Shown here piece after piece: positions 56,532 through 64,000 of a DNA stretch of 64,000 nt (the first letter of the stretch is position 1; the number at the start of each line of letters is the position of its first letter). The position numbers and the translations under genes were made by a program. The notes under the pieces are model-generated. The model saw only the letters and a list, made by a program, of their open reading frames with translations. It did no database searches and was not told the DNA's origin. The stretch covers positions 1 to 64,000 of the forward strand of contig PNKV01000009.1 in NCBI GenBank assembly GCA_013822685.1. The letters are read 5' to 3'. The stretch is from Leptothrix sp. (in: b-proteobacteria). Lineage in GTDB: Bacteria; Pseudomonadota; Gammaproteobacteria; Burkholderiales; Burkholderiaceae_C.

Positions 56532-57931
56532 AGCACGCCGTCAAACACATCCACTTCGTTGGCGTTGGCGGGGCCGGCATGAGCGGCATCGCCGAGATCC
56601 TGCACAACCTGGGCTACACCGTGTCGGGCTCGGACCAGAGCGACAGCGCCACGTCGCGCCGCCTGGCCACGCTGGGCATCCAGGTTTTCATTGGCCACGA
56701 TGCGGAGCATGTGAACGGCGCCGAAGCCGTGGTCACCTCGACCGCCGTGAAGGGCGACAACCCCGAGGTGATCGCCGCGCGCGCCAAGCGCATCCCCGTG
56801 GTGCCGCGCGCCGTCATGCTGGCCGAGTTGATGCGGCTCAAGCGCGGCATTGCGATTGCCGGCACGCACGGCAAGACCACGACCACCTCGCTGGTCACCT
56901 GCATCCTGGCTGAGGCGGGCGTTGATCCCACGTTTGTGATCGGCGGCAAGCTCAACAGCGCGGGGGCCAATTCGGCGCTGGGCAAGGGCGACTACATCGT
57001 GGTCGAGGCCGACGAATCCGATGCCTCTTTCCTGAACTTGCTGCCTATCTTGTCGGTCGTCACGAACATCGATGCCGACCACATGGACACCTATGGCCAT
57101 GACTTCGTCAAGCTCAAGCAGGCCTTCGTCGACTTCCTGCACCGCATGCCTTTCTACGGCGCGGCCATTTTGTGCGCTGACGACCCTGGCGTGCGCTCGA
57201 TCATCCCGCTGATCTCGCGCCCAGTCATCAGCTACGGTTTCGGCGAAGACGCGCAAGTGCGCGCGGTGGATGTGGAAGCCTTGCCCGGCGGCCAGATGCG
57301 CTTCACCGTGCAGCGCCGCAATGGCACCATCATGCCCGACCTGCCCGTGACTCTGAACTTGCCTGGCGTGCACAACGTGCTCAACGCCCTGGCGGCGATC
57401 GCCGTGGCCACCGAGATCGAGCTGCCCGATGCGCCCATCGCCAAGGCCTTGTCCGAGTTCACCGGAGTGGGTCGCCGATTCCAGCGCTATGGCGATTGGC
57501 GCGCTGCCGATGGCGGTCAGTTCACCTTGATCGACGACTATGGCCACCACCCGGTCGAGATGGCGGCCGTGATCAGCGCCGCGCGCGGGGCCTTCCCCGG
57601 TCAGCGCCTGGTGCTGGCCTTCCAGCCACACCGCTACACCCGCACGCGCGATTGCTTCGAGGACTTTGTGAAGGTGCTGGGCACGGCGGACGCCGTCCTG
57701 CTGACCGAGGTCTATTCGGCCGGCGAACAACCCATCGTGGCCGCCGATGGCCGGGCCCTGACCCGCGCCGTGCGCGTGGCCGGCAAGGTTGAACCCCAGT
57801 TCATCGACGACATGGCCGAGCTGCCCGCCGCCATCGCGCAAAGCACGCGCGGCGGTGACGTGGTGATCTGCATGGGCGCGGGTTCCATGGGCGGCGTGCC
57901 GGCCAAGGTCGTTGAACTGCTGAAGGATTGA
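56528..57931 (+). CDS. murC: UDP-N-acetylmuramate-L-alanine ligase MurC
   Basis: This is a 467-residue ligase that starts peptide assembly on UDP-MurNAc. The N-terminal motif [17 protein letters not shown], the P-loop [48 protein letters not shown] and YGHHPVEM are canonical. It follows murG with a four-base overlap and precedes ddl by 10 bases. Confidence 0.97.
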   Translation: MKHAVKHIHFVGVGGAGMSGIAEILHNLGYTVSGSDQSDSATSRRLATLGIQVFIGHDAEHVNGAEAVVTSTAVKGDNPEVIAARAKRIPVVPRAVMLAELMRLKRGIAIAGTHGKTTTTSLVTCILAEAGVDPTFVIGGKLNSAGANSALGKGDYIVVEADESDASFLNLLPILSVVTNIDADHMDTYGHDFVKLKQAFVDFLHRMPFYGAAILCADDPGVRSIIPLISRPVISYGFGEDAQVRAVDVEALPGGQMRFTVQRRNGTIMPDLPVTLNLPGVHNVLNALAAIAVATEIELPDAPIAKALSEFTGVGRRFQRYGDWRAADGGQFTLIDDYGHHPVEMAAVISAARGAFPGQRLVLAFQPHRYTRTRDCFEDFVKVLGTADAVLLTEVYSAGEQPIVAADGRALTRAVRVAGKVEPQFIDDMAELPAAIAQSTRGGDVVICMGAGSMGGVPAKVVELLKD

Positions 57932-57941
57932 GGAAGAAGAC

Positions 57942-58913
57942 ATGAGCCAGATGAACCTGCCCGCCCCCGCCATCGACGCCAAGTCGCTGGGCAAGGTCGC
58001 CGTGCTGTTCGGCGGCACCTCGGCCGAGCGCGACATCTCCATCATGTCGGGCTCGGGCGTGCTCAAGGCCTTGCAGTCACAAGGTGTGGACGCGCACGCC
58101 TTTGACCCGGCCGAGCGGCCTCTGCAAGACCTGAAGGCCGAGGGCTTTGACCGTTGCTTCATCGCCCTGCACGGGCGCGGTGGCGAAGACGGCACGGTGC
58201 AAGGCGCGCTGGAGCTGCTGGGCATTCCTTACACCGGCTCGGGCGTGATGGCCTCCAGCATCGCGATGGACAAGATCATGACCAAGCGCATCTGGCGCTT
58301 CGAAGGCTTGCCCACGCCCGACTGGCGCATGGTCTCCAGCGCTGAAGAGTGCTCGCAGGCGCTGGCCGTGCTGGGCGCGCCCATGATCGTCAAGCCTTCG
58401 CGCGAAGGTTCGTCCATCGGCCTGACCAAGGTGACCGACCCCGCCCAATGCGCCGCCGCCTACGCTGCTGCGGCCCAACACGACCCCGAAGTGCTGTGCG
58501 AACAGTTCATTGAAGGTGAAGAAACCACCTGTCCGGTGCTGTTCGTGCAAGCCCAGGCCCAGGCGCTGCCGGTGATCCGCATCGTGGCGCCCGGCGGCAA
58601 CTACGACTACCAGAACAAGTACTTCACCGACGAAGTGAAATACCTCTGCCCCAGCCAGCTTGGCGCGGACGAAGAGGTCGAGATCCGCCACCAGGTGTTG
58701 CGCGCCTTCAAGACCCTGGGTTGCCGGGGCTGGGCGCGTGCCGACGTGATGATCCGCCACACCGACCGCCAGCCCTTCCTGCTCGAGATCAACACGTCGC
58801 CGGGCATGACCAGCCACTCCCTGGTGCCGATGTCGGCCCAGGCGGCCGGTCTGAGCTACGAGCACCTTTGCCTGACCCTGCTGGCCTCGGCCACGCTGGA
58901 TTCCTCCCGCTGA
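57942..58913 (+). CDS. ddl: D-alanine-D-alanine ligase
   Basis: This is a 323-residue ATP-grasp enzyme that makes the D-Ala-D-Ala dipeptide. Motifs: [69 protein letters not shown] and [19 protein letters not shown]. The product is used by the MurF half of the fusion encoded upstream. An AAGAAG stretch precedes the ATG, which lies 10 bases after murC. Confidence 0.96.
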   Translation: MSQMNLPAPAIDAKSLGKVAVLFGGTSAERDISIMSGSGVLKALQSQGVDAHAFDPAERPLQDLKAEGFDRCFIALHGRGGEDGTVQGALELLGIPYTGSGVMASSIAMDKIMTKRIWRFEGLPTPDWRMVSSAEECSQALAVLGAPMIVKPSREGSSIGLTKVTDPAQCAAAYAAAAQHDPEVLCEQFIEGEETTCPVLFVQAQAQALPVIRIVAPGGNYDYQNKYFTDEVKYLCPSQLGADEEVEIRHQVLRAFKTLGCRGWARADVMIRHTDRQPFLLEINTSPGMTSHSLVPMSAQAAGLSYEHLCLTLLASATLDSSR

Positions 58914-58929
58914 AGACCAAGACCTGACC

Positions 58930-59817
58930 ATGTTGGCCAACGCCGCCCTCAACCCCCACCTCAGCGAGATGCCGCAAGACGTCCGCTGGATGAATGCCGC
59001 GTCCGCCGCGCTGGCAGGGTTGGCGCTGGCCGTGGTGCTGGCCTCCGGCCTGGTCAAGTTGTCGCGCCTGCCCTTCTTCAACATCGGCCAATTGCAGATC
59101 GATGGCGAGCTGCAGCGCAACAACCTGGCCACGGTGCGGGCCAATGCGCTGCCGCACCTCAGTGGCGGCTTCTTCAACCAGGACCTGTTCAAGGCCCGCG
59201 ACGCCTTTGAAGCCGTGCCCTGGGTGCGCCGGGCCGTGGTGCGCCGTGTGTGGCCCAACCAGTTGCGCGTGACCCTGGAAGAGCACCGCCCCGCTGCCTA
59301 CTGGCGCCACGAAGATCGCGATGACCAACTGGTCAACACCTTTGGCGAGGTCTTCGACGCCAACCTGGGCGATGTGGAGGACGAGCCCTTGCCCACCTTG
59401 TCGGCCCCGGCCCACCCGGCGCCCGACCAAGCCCGTGTGATGCTGGACATGCTGCGCCGCCTGCAACCGCTGGTGGCGCCTTTGCAAGCCGAGATCGAAA
59501 TCTTGCGCCTGACCGACCGCGGCTCATGGAGCCTGGAGCTGGACAGCGGTGCCGACATCGAACTGGGCCGTGGCACCGAGGACGAACTGGCCGAGCGCCT
59601 GGAGCGCTTCGTGCGAACGGTGCCCGAACTGCACCGCCAATACCCCGCCCCATTGCAGCAGGCCGATCTGCGCTATCCCGAAGGCTACGCCGTCAAGCTG
59701 CGCGGCGTATCCACCCTGCAGGAAGCGGCGAGCAAGGCGGCGCTCAAGGCCAAGCTGGCGGCGCAGAACGCGGCCTGGGCCGCGCGCCAACGTCAACAGC
59801 AGCAGCAACAACGTTAA
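58930..59817 (+). CDS. ftsQ: Cell division protein FtsQ
   Basis: This is a 295-residue bitopic membrane protein. A cytoplasmic N-terminus of about 25 residues and one membrane segment (about 22-40) are followed by the periplasmic POTRA domain (FFNIGQLQIDGELQRNNLATV, WVRRAVVRRVWPNQLRVTLEEHRPAAYW), then the beta domain (NTFGEVFDAN). The C-terminus is Ala/Gln-rich, ending in a run of Gln that is probably disordered. FtsQ scaffolds FtsB and FtsL. It lies between ddl and ftsA, the usual place. Confidence 0.94.
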   Translation: MLANAALNPHLSEMPQDVRWMNAASAALAGLALAVVLASGLVKLSRLPFFNIGQLQIDGELQRNNLATVRANALPHLSGGFFNQDLFKARDAFEAVPWVRRAVVRRVWPNQLRVTLEEHRPAAYWRHEDRDDQLVNTFGEVFDANLGDVEDEPLPTLSAPAHPAPDQARVMLDMLRRLQPLVAPLQAEIEILRLTDRGSWSLELDSGADIELGRGTEDELAERLERFVRTVPELHRQYPAPLQQADLRYPEGYAVKLRGVSTLQEAASKAALKAKLAAQNAAWAARQRQQQQQQR

Positions 59818-59840
59818 CCGAACCCAACAGCACACACACC

Positions 59841-61070
59841 ATGCCCAAGGAATACAAGGATCTGGTTGTCGGACTCGACATCGGCACCGCCAAAGTGATG
59901 GCGGTGGTGGCCGAAGTCATGCCCGGTGGCGACTTGCGCCTGGCCGGTCTGGGCGTGGCGCCCAGCCACGGCCTCAAGCGCGGCGTGGTCGTCAACATCG
60001 ACGCCACGGTGCAGTCCATCCAGCAGGCTTTGAAAGAAGCCGAGCTGATGGCCGACTGCAAGATCAGCCGCGTCTGGACCGGCATCACCGGCAGCCACAT
60101 CCGCGGCCAGAACTCGACCGGCATGGTCATCGTGCGCGACAAGGAAGTGGCGCCCATCGACGTGCAGCGCGTGGTCGAAACCGCCAAGGCCATCAACATC
60201 CCGAACGACCAGCGCCTGCTGCTGGTCGAGCCGCAAGAGTTCATCATCGACGGCCACGAGGTCAAAGAGCCCATCGGCATGAGCGGTGGCCGGCTTGAAG
60301 TGAAAGTGCACATCGTGACCGGGGCGCAAAGCGCGGCCGAGAACATCGTCAAGTGTGTGCGCCGCTGCGGCCTGGAAGCCGAGCAATTGGTGCTCAACCC
60401 CAGCGCATCGAGCGCCGCCGTCTTGACCGAAGATGAGAAATCACTGGGTGTGGCCCTGATCGACATCGGCGCCGGCACCACCGACGTGTCCATCTTCACC
60501 GATGGCTCGGTGCGCCACACGGCCGTCATCCCCATCGCCGGTGACCTGATCACCAGCGACATCGCGATGGCCTTGCGCACGCCCACGAAGGATGCCGAAG
60601 ACATCAAGGTCGACCACGGCGTGGCCAAGCAGATGCTGGCCGACCCCAACGAACAGGTCGAGGTGCCCGGCCTGGGCGACCGCGCCCCGCGCATGCTCTC
60701 GCGCCAGGCTTTGGCCGGCGTGATCGAGCCACGTGTTGAAGAGATTTTCTCGCTGGTCCACCAGGTGATCCGCGAGTCTGGATACGAGGAACTGCTGTCA
60801 TCGGGCATCGTGCTCACCGGCGGCTCGGCGGTCATGCCGGGCATGGTCGAGCTGGCCGAAGACATCTTCCTCAAACCCGTGCGCAAGGGCATCCCCTTGT
60901 ACTCGGGTGCACTGCACGACATGGTGGCCAGCCCGCGCTCGGCCACCGTCATGGGCTTGCTCGAAGAGGCAAGACTCGCGCGAACGCGCGGGATGAAGGC
61001 GGCGCAGAAGGCGGGGTCGGTCACGACCTTGTTCGGACGCATCCGTGATTGGTTCATTGGTAATTTCTGA
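59841..61070 (+). CDS. ftsA: Cell division protein FtsA
   Basis: This is a 409-residue actin-like ATPase that tethers FtsZ to the membrane. Motifs: VGLDIGTAKVMAVVAEV (phosphate 1), LIDIGAGTTDVSIFTDG (phosphate 2), GIVLTGGSAVMPGM (adenosine), and a C-terminal amphipathic membrane-targeting helix (LFGRIRDWFIGNF). The ATG at 59841 gives the expected MPKEYKDLVVGLDIG start. It is 23 bases after ftsQ and 60 bases before ftsZ. Confidence 0.97.
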   Translation: MPKEYKDLVVGLDIGTAKVMAVVAEVMPGGDLRLAGLGVAPSHGLKRGVVVNIDATVQSIQQALKEAELMADCKISRVWTGITGSHIRGQNSTGMVIVRDKEVAPIDVQRVVETAKAINIPNDQRLLLVEPQEFIIDGHEVKEPIGMSGGRLEVKVHIVTGAQSAAENIVKCVRRCGLEAEQLVLNPSASSAAVLTEDEKSLGVALIDIGAGTTDVSIFTDGSVRHTAVIPIAGDLITSDIAMALRTPTKDAEDIKVDHGVAKQMLADPNEQVEVPGLGDRAPRMLSRQALAGVIEPRVEEIFSLVHQVIRESGYEELLSSGIVLTGGSAVMPGMVELAEDIFLKPVRKGIPLYSGALHDMVASPRSATVMGLLEEARLARTRGMKAAQKAGSVTTLFGRIRDWFIGNF

Positions 61071-61130
61071 AGAGCTTCACTGGCTCGACTTTTATTCACT
61101 GGCAACTGCTTGAAATATTGGAGGTACGAC

Positions 61131-62375
61131 ATGGCAATCGAAATGATTGAAAACTTCGACCTGGGAACCCAGATCAAGGTGATCGGGGTGGGTGGTGGCG
61201 GCGGCAACGCGGTCGACCACATGATCGCCCAGGGTGTTCAGGGTGTGCAGTTCATCTGCGCCAACACGGATGCACAGGCATTGAACCGCTCCAGCGCGGA
61301 CATGCAGATGCAACTGGGCAACAGCGGCCTGGGCGCGGGGTCCAAGCCCGAAGCTGGGCGCGTGGCGGCTGAAGAGGCTGTGGAGCAGATCAAGGCAGCG
61401 CTTGATGGTGCCCACATGGTCTTCATCACCGCAGGCATGGGCGGCGGCACGGGCACGGGCGCTGCGCCGGTGATCGCGCGCGTGGCCAAGGAAATGGGCA
61501 TCCTCACCGTCGGTGTGGTCACCAAGCCTTTCGAGTTCGAAGGTGGCCGCCGCATGAAGCAGGCCGACGCGGGCCTGGCCGAGCTGGAAGCCAACGTCGA
61601 TTCGTTGATCGTTGTGCTGAACGAGAAGCTGCTGGAAGTCCTGGGCGACGACATCACCCAGGAAGAAGCCTTCAAGCAAGCCAACGATGTGCTGAAGAAC
61701 GCCGTCGGCGGCATCAGCGACATCATCCACATCCCGGGCCTGGTGAACGTCGACTTCGAAGACGTCAAGACCGTGATGAGCGAGCCTGGCAAGGCGATGA
61801 TGGGCACAGCCACCGCGTCTGGTCCGGACCGCGCCACCAAAGCGGCGGAATCGGCCGTGGCCTGCCCACTGCTGGAAGGCATCGACCTGTCGGGCGCGCG
61901 TGGCGTGCTGGTGCTGATTGCCGCGGGCAAGAGCAACTTCAAGCTGAGCGAATCGCGCAATGCCATGAACACCATCCGTCGCTATGCCGCGGAAGAGGCG
62001 CATGTCATCTACGGCACCGCTTACGACGAAAGCCTGGGCGACCAACTGCGCGTGACCGTGATCGCCACGGGCTTGAGCGCCGGCCGCCGCCAGCAGGCAC
62101 CAATGTCGGTGGTGCACAGCGCCGCACAAGCGCATGGCCAAGTCTTTGCCCGCACGGGCACGGACAACCTGCCGGTGCTGAACCACCAGGTGCATGGCGG
62201 TTCGTCCGGCCTGGGCATGGGCGCCACCTCGGGCCACAACGACTTCAGCGGTCTGAACACGCCCAGCGTGTGGCGCTCGGGTCGCACCCAGGCGGCCGCC
62301 AAGGTCGATGCTTTGGCCAGCAATGGCATGGATGAGATCGAGATCCCCGCTTTCCTGCGCAAGCAGGCGGACTGA
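61131..62375 (+). CDS. ftsZ: Cell division GTPase FtsZ
   Basis: This is a 414-residue tubulin homologue that forms the Z ring. The Gly-rich VIGVGGGGGNAVDHMI, the tubulin signature GGGTGTG (104-110), NVDFEDVKTVM, and the conserved C-terminal peptide EIEIPAFLRKQAD (which binds FtsA and ZipA) are present. The ATG at 61131 has GGAGGT five bases upstream, an exceptionally strong site consistent with its high expression. It is the last gene of the cluster; lpxC, common after ftsZ, is absent here. Confidence 0.98.
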   Translation: MAIEMIENFDLGTQIKVIGVGGGGGNAVDHMIAQGVQGVQFICANTDAQALNRSSADMQMQLGNSGLGAGSKPEAGRVAAEEAVEQIKAALDGAHMVFITAGMGGGTGTGAAPVIARVAKEMGILTVGVVTKPFEFEGGRRMKQADAGLAELEANVDSLIVVLNEKLLEVLGDDITQEEAFKQANDVLKNAVGGISDIIHIPGLVNVDFEDVKTVMSEPGKAMMGTATASGPDRATKAAESAVACPLLEGIDLSGARGVLVLIAAGKSNFKLSESRNAMNTIRRYAAEEAHVIYGTAYDESLGDQLRVTVIATGLSAGRRQQAPMSVVHSAAQAHGQVFARTGTDNLPVLNHQVHGGSSGLGMGATSGHNDFSGLNTPSVWRSGRTQAAAKVDALASNGMDEIEIPAFLRKQAD

Positions 62376-62436
62376 TCTCGGAATCTAAGTTCTATGTTAG
62401 ATCGATAGTCAGTCGTACCGAAGTCCAGTGAACTCC

Positions 62437-62466
62437 AAGGCGCCCTGCGAATGTGCAGGGCGCCTT
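62437..62466. terminator. Hairpin between ftsZ and cca
   Basis: AAGGCGCCCTGC and GCAGGGCGCCTT form a perfect 12-bp stem around a six-base loop between the convergent ends of ftsZ and cca. No U-tract follows on either strand, but its position suggests that it ends both transcripts or stabilises their 3' ends. Confidence 0.7.
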
Positions 62467-62485
62467 GAGTCCATGGCGCACCGAA

Positions 62486-63733
62486 TTATTTGTTGTCTTC
62501 AGCCCGGGATTTCGCCCACGCGATCTCGATGGCCGTGACGCGCGCATCCTGGATCGCCTTGCCCACGGCCGGTCCCTGCTTGCCCGTCTCCAAACATTTC
62601 GAAGCCACCTTGGCCGTGTCCACGCTCAGGGCGATGTCCAGTGCCGCCTGCAGGCGCACGGCCTGGGGATAGGGCTGCTCGTCCATGCCCAACCGCCCAC
62701 GTGCATCGCACTCGCAGGCCAGCAGCACTTGCTTTAAGCGCTGCGGCTTGCGGATGGCGTCGCAGCGTTCCAGCAGCCGCAAGGTAGGTGCTGCTTTGAG
62801 GTCCTCGCTGCGGTGGATGTTGCCGTGCTCGCGCGCCACCACGTCGGCCAACTCACGGCAATCCACCGGCGCGCGCAGGCGTTCACTCATGCCTTTGAGC
62901 AGCCGCGCGCTGCGTTCCTCGTGGCCGATGTGGCGCGGCAACACGTGTTCGGGCGTGGTGCCCTTGCCCAGGTCGTGGCACAGGCAGGCGTAGCGCACGG
63001 GCAAGTCGGCGTTCAGGCGGGCGCTCATGTCCAGCACCATCATCAGGTGCACACCAGTGTCGACCTCGGGGTGGTAGTCGGCGCGCTGAGGCACCCCCCA
63101 CAGGCGGTCCACCTCGGGCAGCAAGCGGGCCAGGGCACCGCACTCGCGCAGCACCTCGAACATGCGGGAAGGCTTGCTTTCTATCAGCCCGCGCGACAAC
63201 TCCTGCCACACGCGCTCGGGCACGAGGTGGTCCACTTCACCCGCCTCGACCATGTCCCGCATCAGGGCCAGGGTTTCAGGGGCCACGCTGAAATCGTCAA
63301 AGCGCGCGGCGAAGCGGGCCAGGCGCAGGATGCGCACCGGGTCTTCTGAAAAGGCGGGCGAGACGTGGCGCAGCACCTTGCCATGCAGGTCGCGTTGGCC
63401 ACCGTAGGGGTCCGTCAACTGCCCCGATTCATCCTCAGCGATGGCGTTGATGGTCAGGTCTCGCCGGGCCAGGTCTTCTTCGAGCGTGACATCGGGGGCG
63501 GCGTGGACGACGAAACCCCGGTAGCCGGGCGCGGTCTTGCGCTCGGTGCGCGCGAGGGCGCATTCCTCCTTCGTCTCGGGGTGCAGAAACACCGGGAAGT
63601 CGCGGCCCACCGGCGTGTAGCCCAGTTTCACCAATTCATCCGGGCTGGCGCCCACCACCACCCAGTCCCGGTCGCCGGCAGGCCGGCCCAAGAGTCGATC
63701 ACGAACGGCACCACCCACTAAAAAGCGCTTCAT
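62486..63733 (-). CDS. cca: tRNA nucleotidyltransferase (CCA-adding enzyme) with HD domain
   Basis: This is a 415-residue class II nucleotidyltransferase that adds or repairs the CCA 3' end of tRNA. The N-terminal FLVGGAVRDRLLG and GDRDWVVVG hold the catalytic Asp pair; ARRDLTINAIA and EDPVRILRLARFAARF are neck motifs. The C-terminal HD domain (LCHDLGKG with upstream His) indicates the multifunctional gammaproteobacterial/betaproteobacterial type with phosphodiesterase activity. The ATG at 63733 fits the family start MKRFLVGGAVRD. Convergent with ftsZ. Confidence 0.95.
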   Translation of the reverse strand: MKRFLVGGAVRDRLLGRPAGDRDWVVVGASPDELVKLGYTPVGRDFPVFLHPETKEECALARTERKTAPGYRGFVVHAAPDVTLEEDLARRDLTINAIAEDESGQLTDPYGGQRDLHGKVLRHVSPAFSEDPVRILRLARFAARFDDFSVAPETLALMRDMVEAGEVDHLVPERVWQELSRGLIESKPSRMFEVLRECGALARLLPEVDRLWGVPQRADYHPEVDTGVHLMMVLDMSARLNADLPVRYACLCHDLGKGTTPEHVLPRHIGHEERSARLLKGMSERLRAPVDCRELADVVAREHGNIHRSEDLKAAPTLRLLERCDAIRKPQRLKQVLLACECDARGRLGMDEQPYPQAVRLQAALDIALSVDTAKVASKCLETGKQGPAVGKAIQDARVTAIEIAWAKSRAEDNK

Positions 63734-63876
63734 GGGTGCAGTGTATCGGCGCGGGCCGCACACCTTTGGGCGCTTGCCTGAACGCAGGTGGTGCGGTGTG
63801 AGCGCGCTTTGGGGATCGGGTGAGCCATCGCAGTGCGCATCGGTGCCGTTTCGAGGCGCAAAGGGCCCTTTGGCGC

Positions 63877-63893
63877 TTGGCACACTTCATGCC
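63877..63893 (+). promoter_or_regulatory. Candidate sigma-54 promoter of the last gene
   Basis: TTGGCACACTTCATGCC has GG and GC dinucleotides separated by the diagnostic 10 bases and a good TGGCAC half. It lies 49 bases upstream of the ATG at 63942. A chance match remains possible. Confidence 0.35.
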
Positions 63894-63941
63894 TAAGGGT
63901 TAGCACTGTAGTTTGGTCCGTCGTCTTCAAAGGGGTCTGTC

Positions 63942-64000
63942 ATGACAACAAGTCTCAAAGTTCCAGTGCGAATCCGTTCCACGGTGGTGGGCGCGATGGC
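63942..64000 (+). CDS. Start of a rightward gene, truncated by the window end
   Basis: Only about 19 codons are visible, starting MTTSLKVPVRIRSTVVGAM. AAGGGG lies seven bases upstream of the ATG. The basic residues followed by the beginning of a hydrophobic stretch suggest a membrane-anchored protein such as a chemoreceptor or sensor, but nothing can be assigned. Confidence 0.55.
   Translation, partial: MTTSLKVPVRIRSTVVGAM

Noticed and set aside
56318..58225. Open frame of 635 codons antisense to murC and parts of murG and ddl
   Set aside because: It crosses three certain genes of the dcw cluster and is a codon-bias artefact.

Overview
The window is a GC-rich betaproteobacterial chromosome segment, most likely Burkholderiales (Comamonadaceae or the Aquabacterium/Leptothrix/Ideonella group). 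The reasons are a fused murE-murF inside the dcw cluster, fused thiD-thiE, a short FeoB, BON/DUF1328 stress genes beside a CHASE3 kinase, and a 3-oxoadipyl-CoA-type thiolase. Nothing indicates phage, plasmid, IS element, CRISPR array, rRNA or tRNA; it reads as chromosomal core plus lineage-specific accessory genes. The family calls rest on motifs recognised by eye, because no database search was possible.

Layout. 0.1-6.1 kb: a large PAS hybrid kinase, bioB, and a small SRPBCC-like gene with a pcaF-type thiolase. 6.1-12.15 kb: a leftward thiamine operon (TPP riboswitch, thiC, thiO, thiS, thiG, thiDE). 12.2-14.98 kb: feoA-feoB plus a Cys-rich small membrane gene, behind a Fur-box-like palindrome. 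15-23.3 kb: an envelope/osmotic stress neighbourhood containing two BON lipoproteins and two DUF1328 peptides placed like bookends around a CHASE3-kinase/LuxR-type regulator pair, a lone receiver, a triple C-x10-C exported protein, a holin-like and an ElaB-like protein, hbdH and an OmpA-type protein. Two of these genes share a 17-bp box (15 of 17 identical) in the same orientation and at nearly the same distance from the start codon, with related GTAGGA sites nearby. 23.4-28.8 kb: pirin, mtfA, a CDF metal transporter, and a TetR-thiolase-MaoC unit with a repeated CTACC-N8-GGTAG operator. 28.75-33.8 kb: a lipoprotein esterase and two paralogous acetamidase/formamidase genes, one exported with a Tat signal and one fused to a complete AraC-type regulator. 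33.9-36.66 kb: UdgX and a radical SAM DNA-repair protein behind a perfect-spacing LexA (SOS) box. 36.7-44.3 kb: a class A PBP, another hybrid kinase, a secretory lipase and a DUF6748-like protein. 44.5-62.4 kb: the rightward dcw cluster mraZ-rsmH-ftsL-ftsI-murEF-mraY-murD-ftsW-murG-murC-ddl-ftsQ-ftsA-ftsZ, tightly overlapped. 62.5-63.7 kb: cca, convergent to ftsZ. The window ends in the first codons of a rightward gene.

How the genes work together. The dcw genes make lipid II precursors and build the septum. The thi genes make the thiazole and pyrimidine halves of thiamine under TPP feedback. The feo genes import ferrous iron. The most novel-looking item is the AraC-amidase fusion next to its exported amidase paralogue; its linker looks like a decayed Tat signal peptide, which suggests that duplication of the exported enzyme gave rise to an enzyme-linked regulator.
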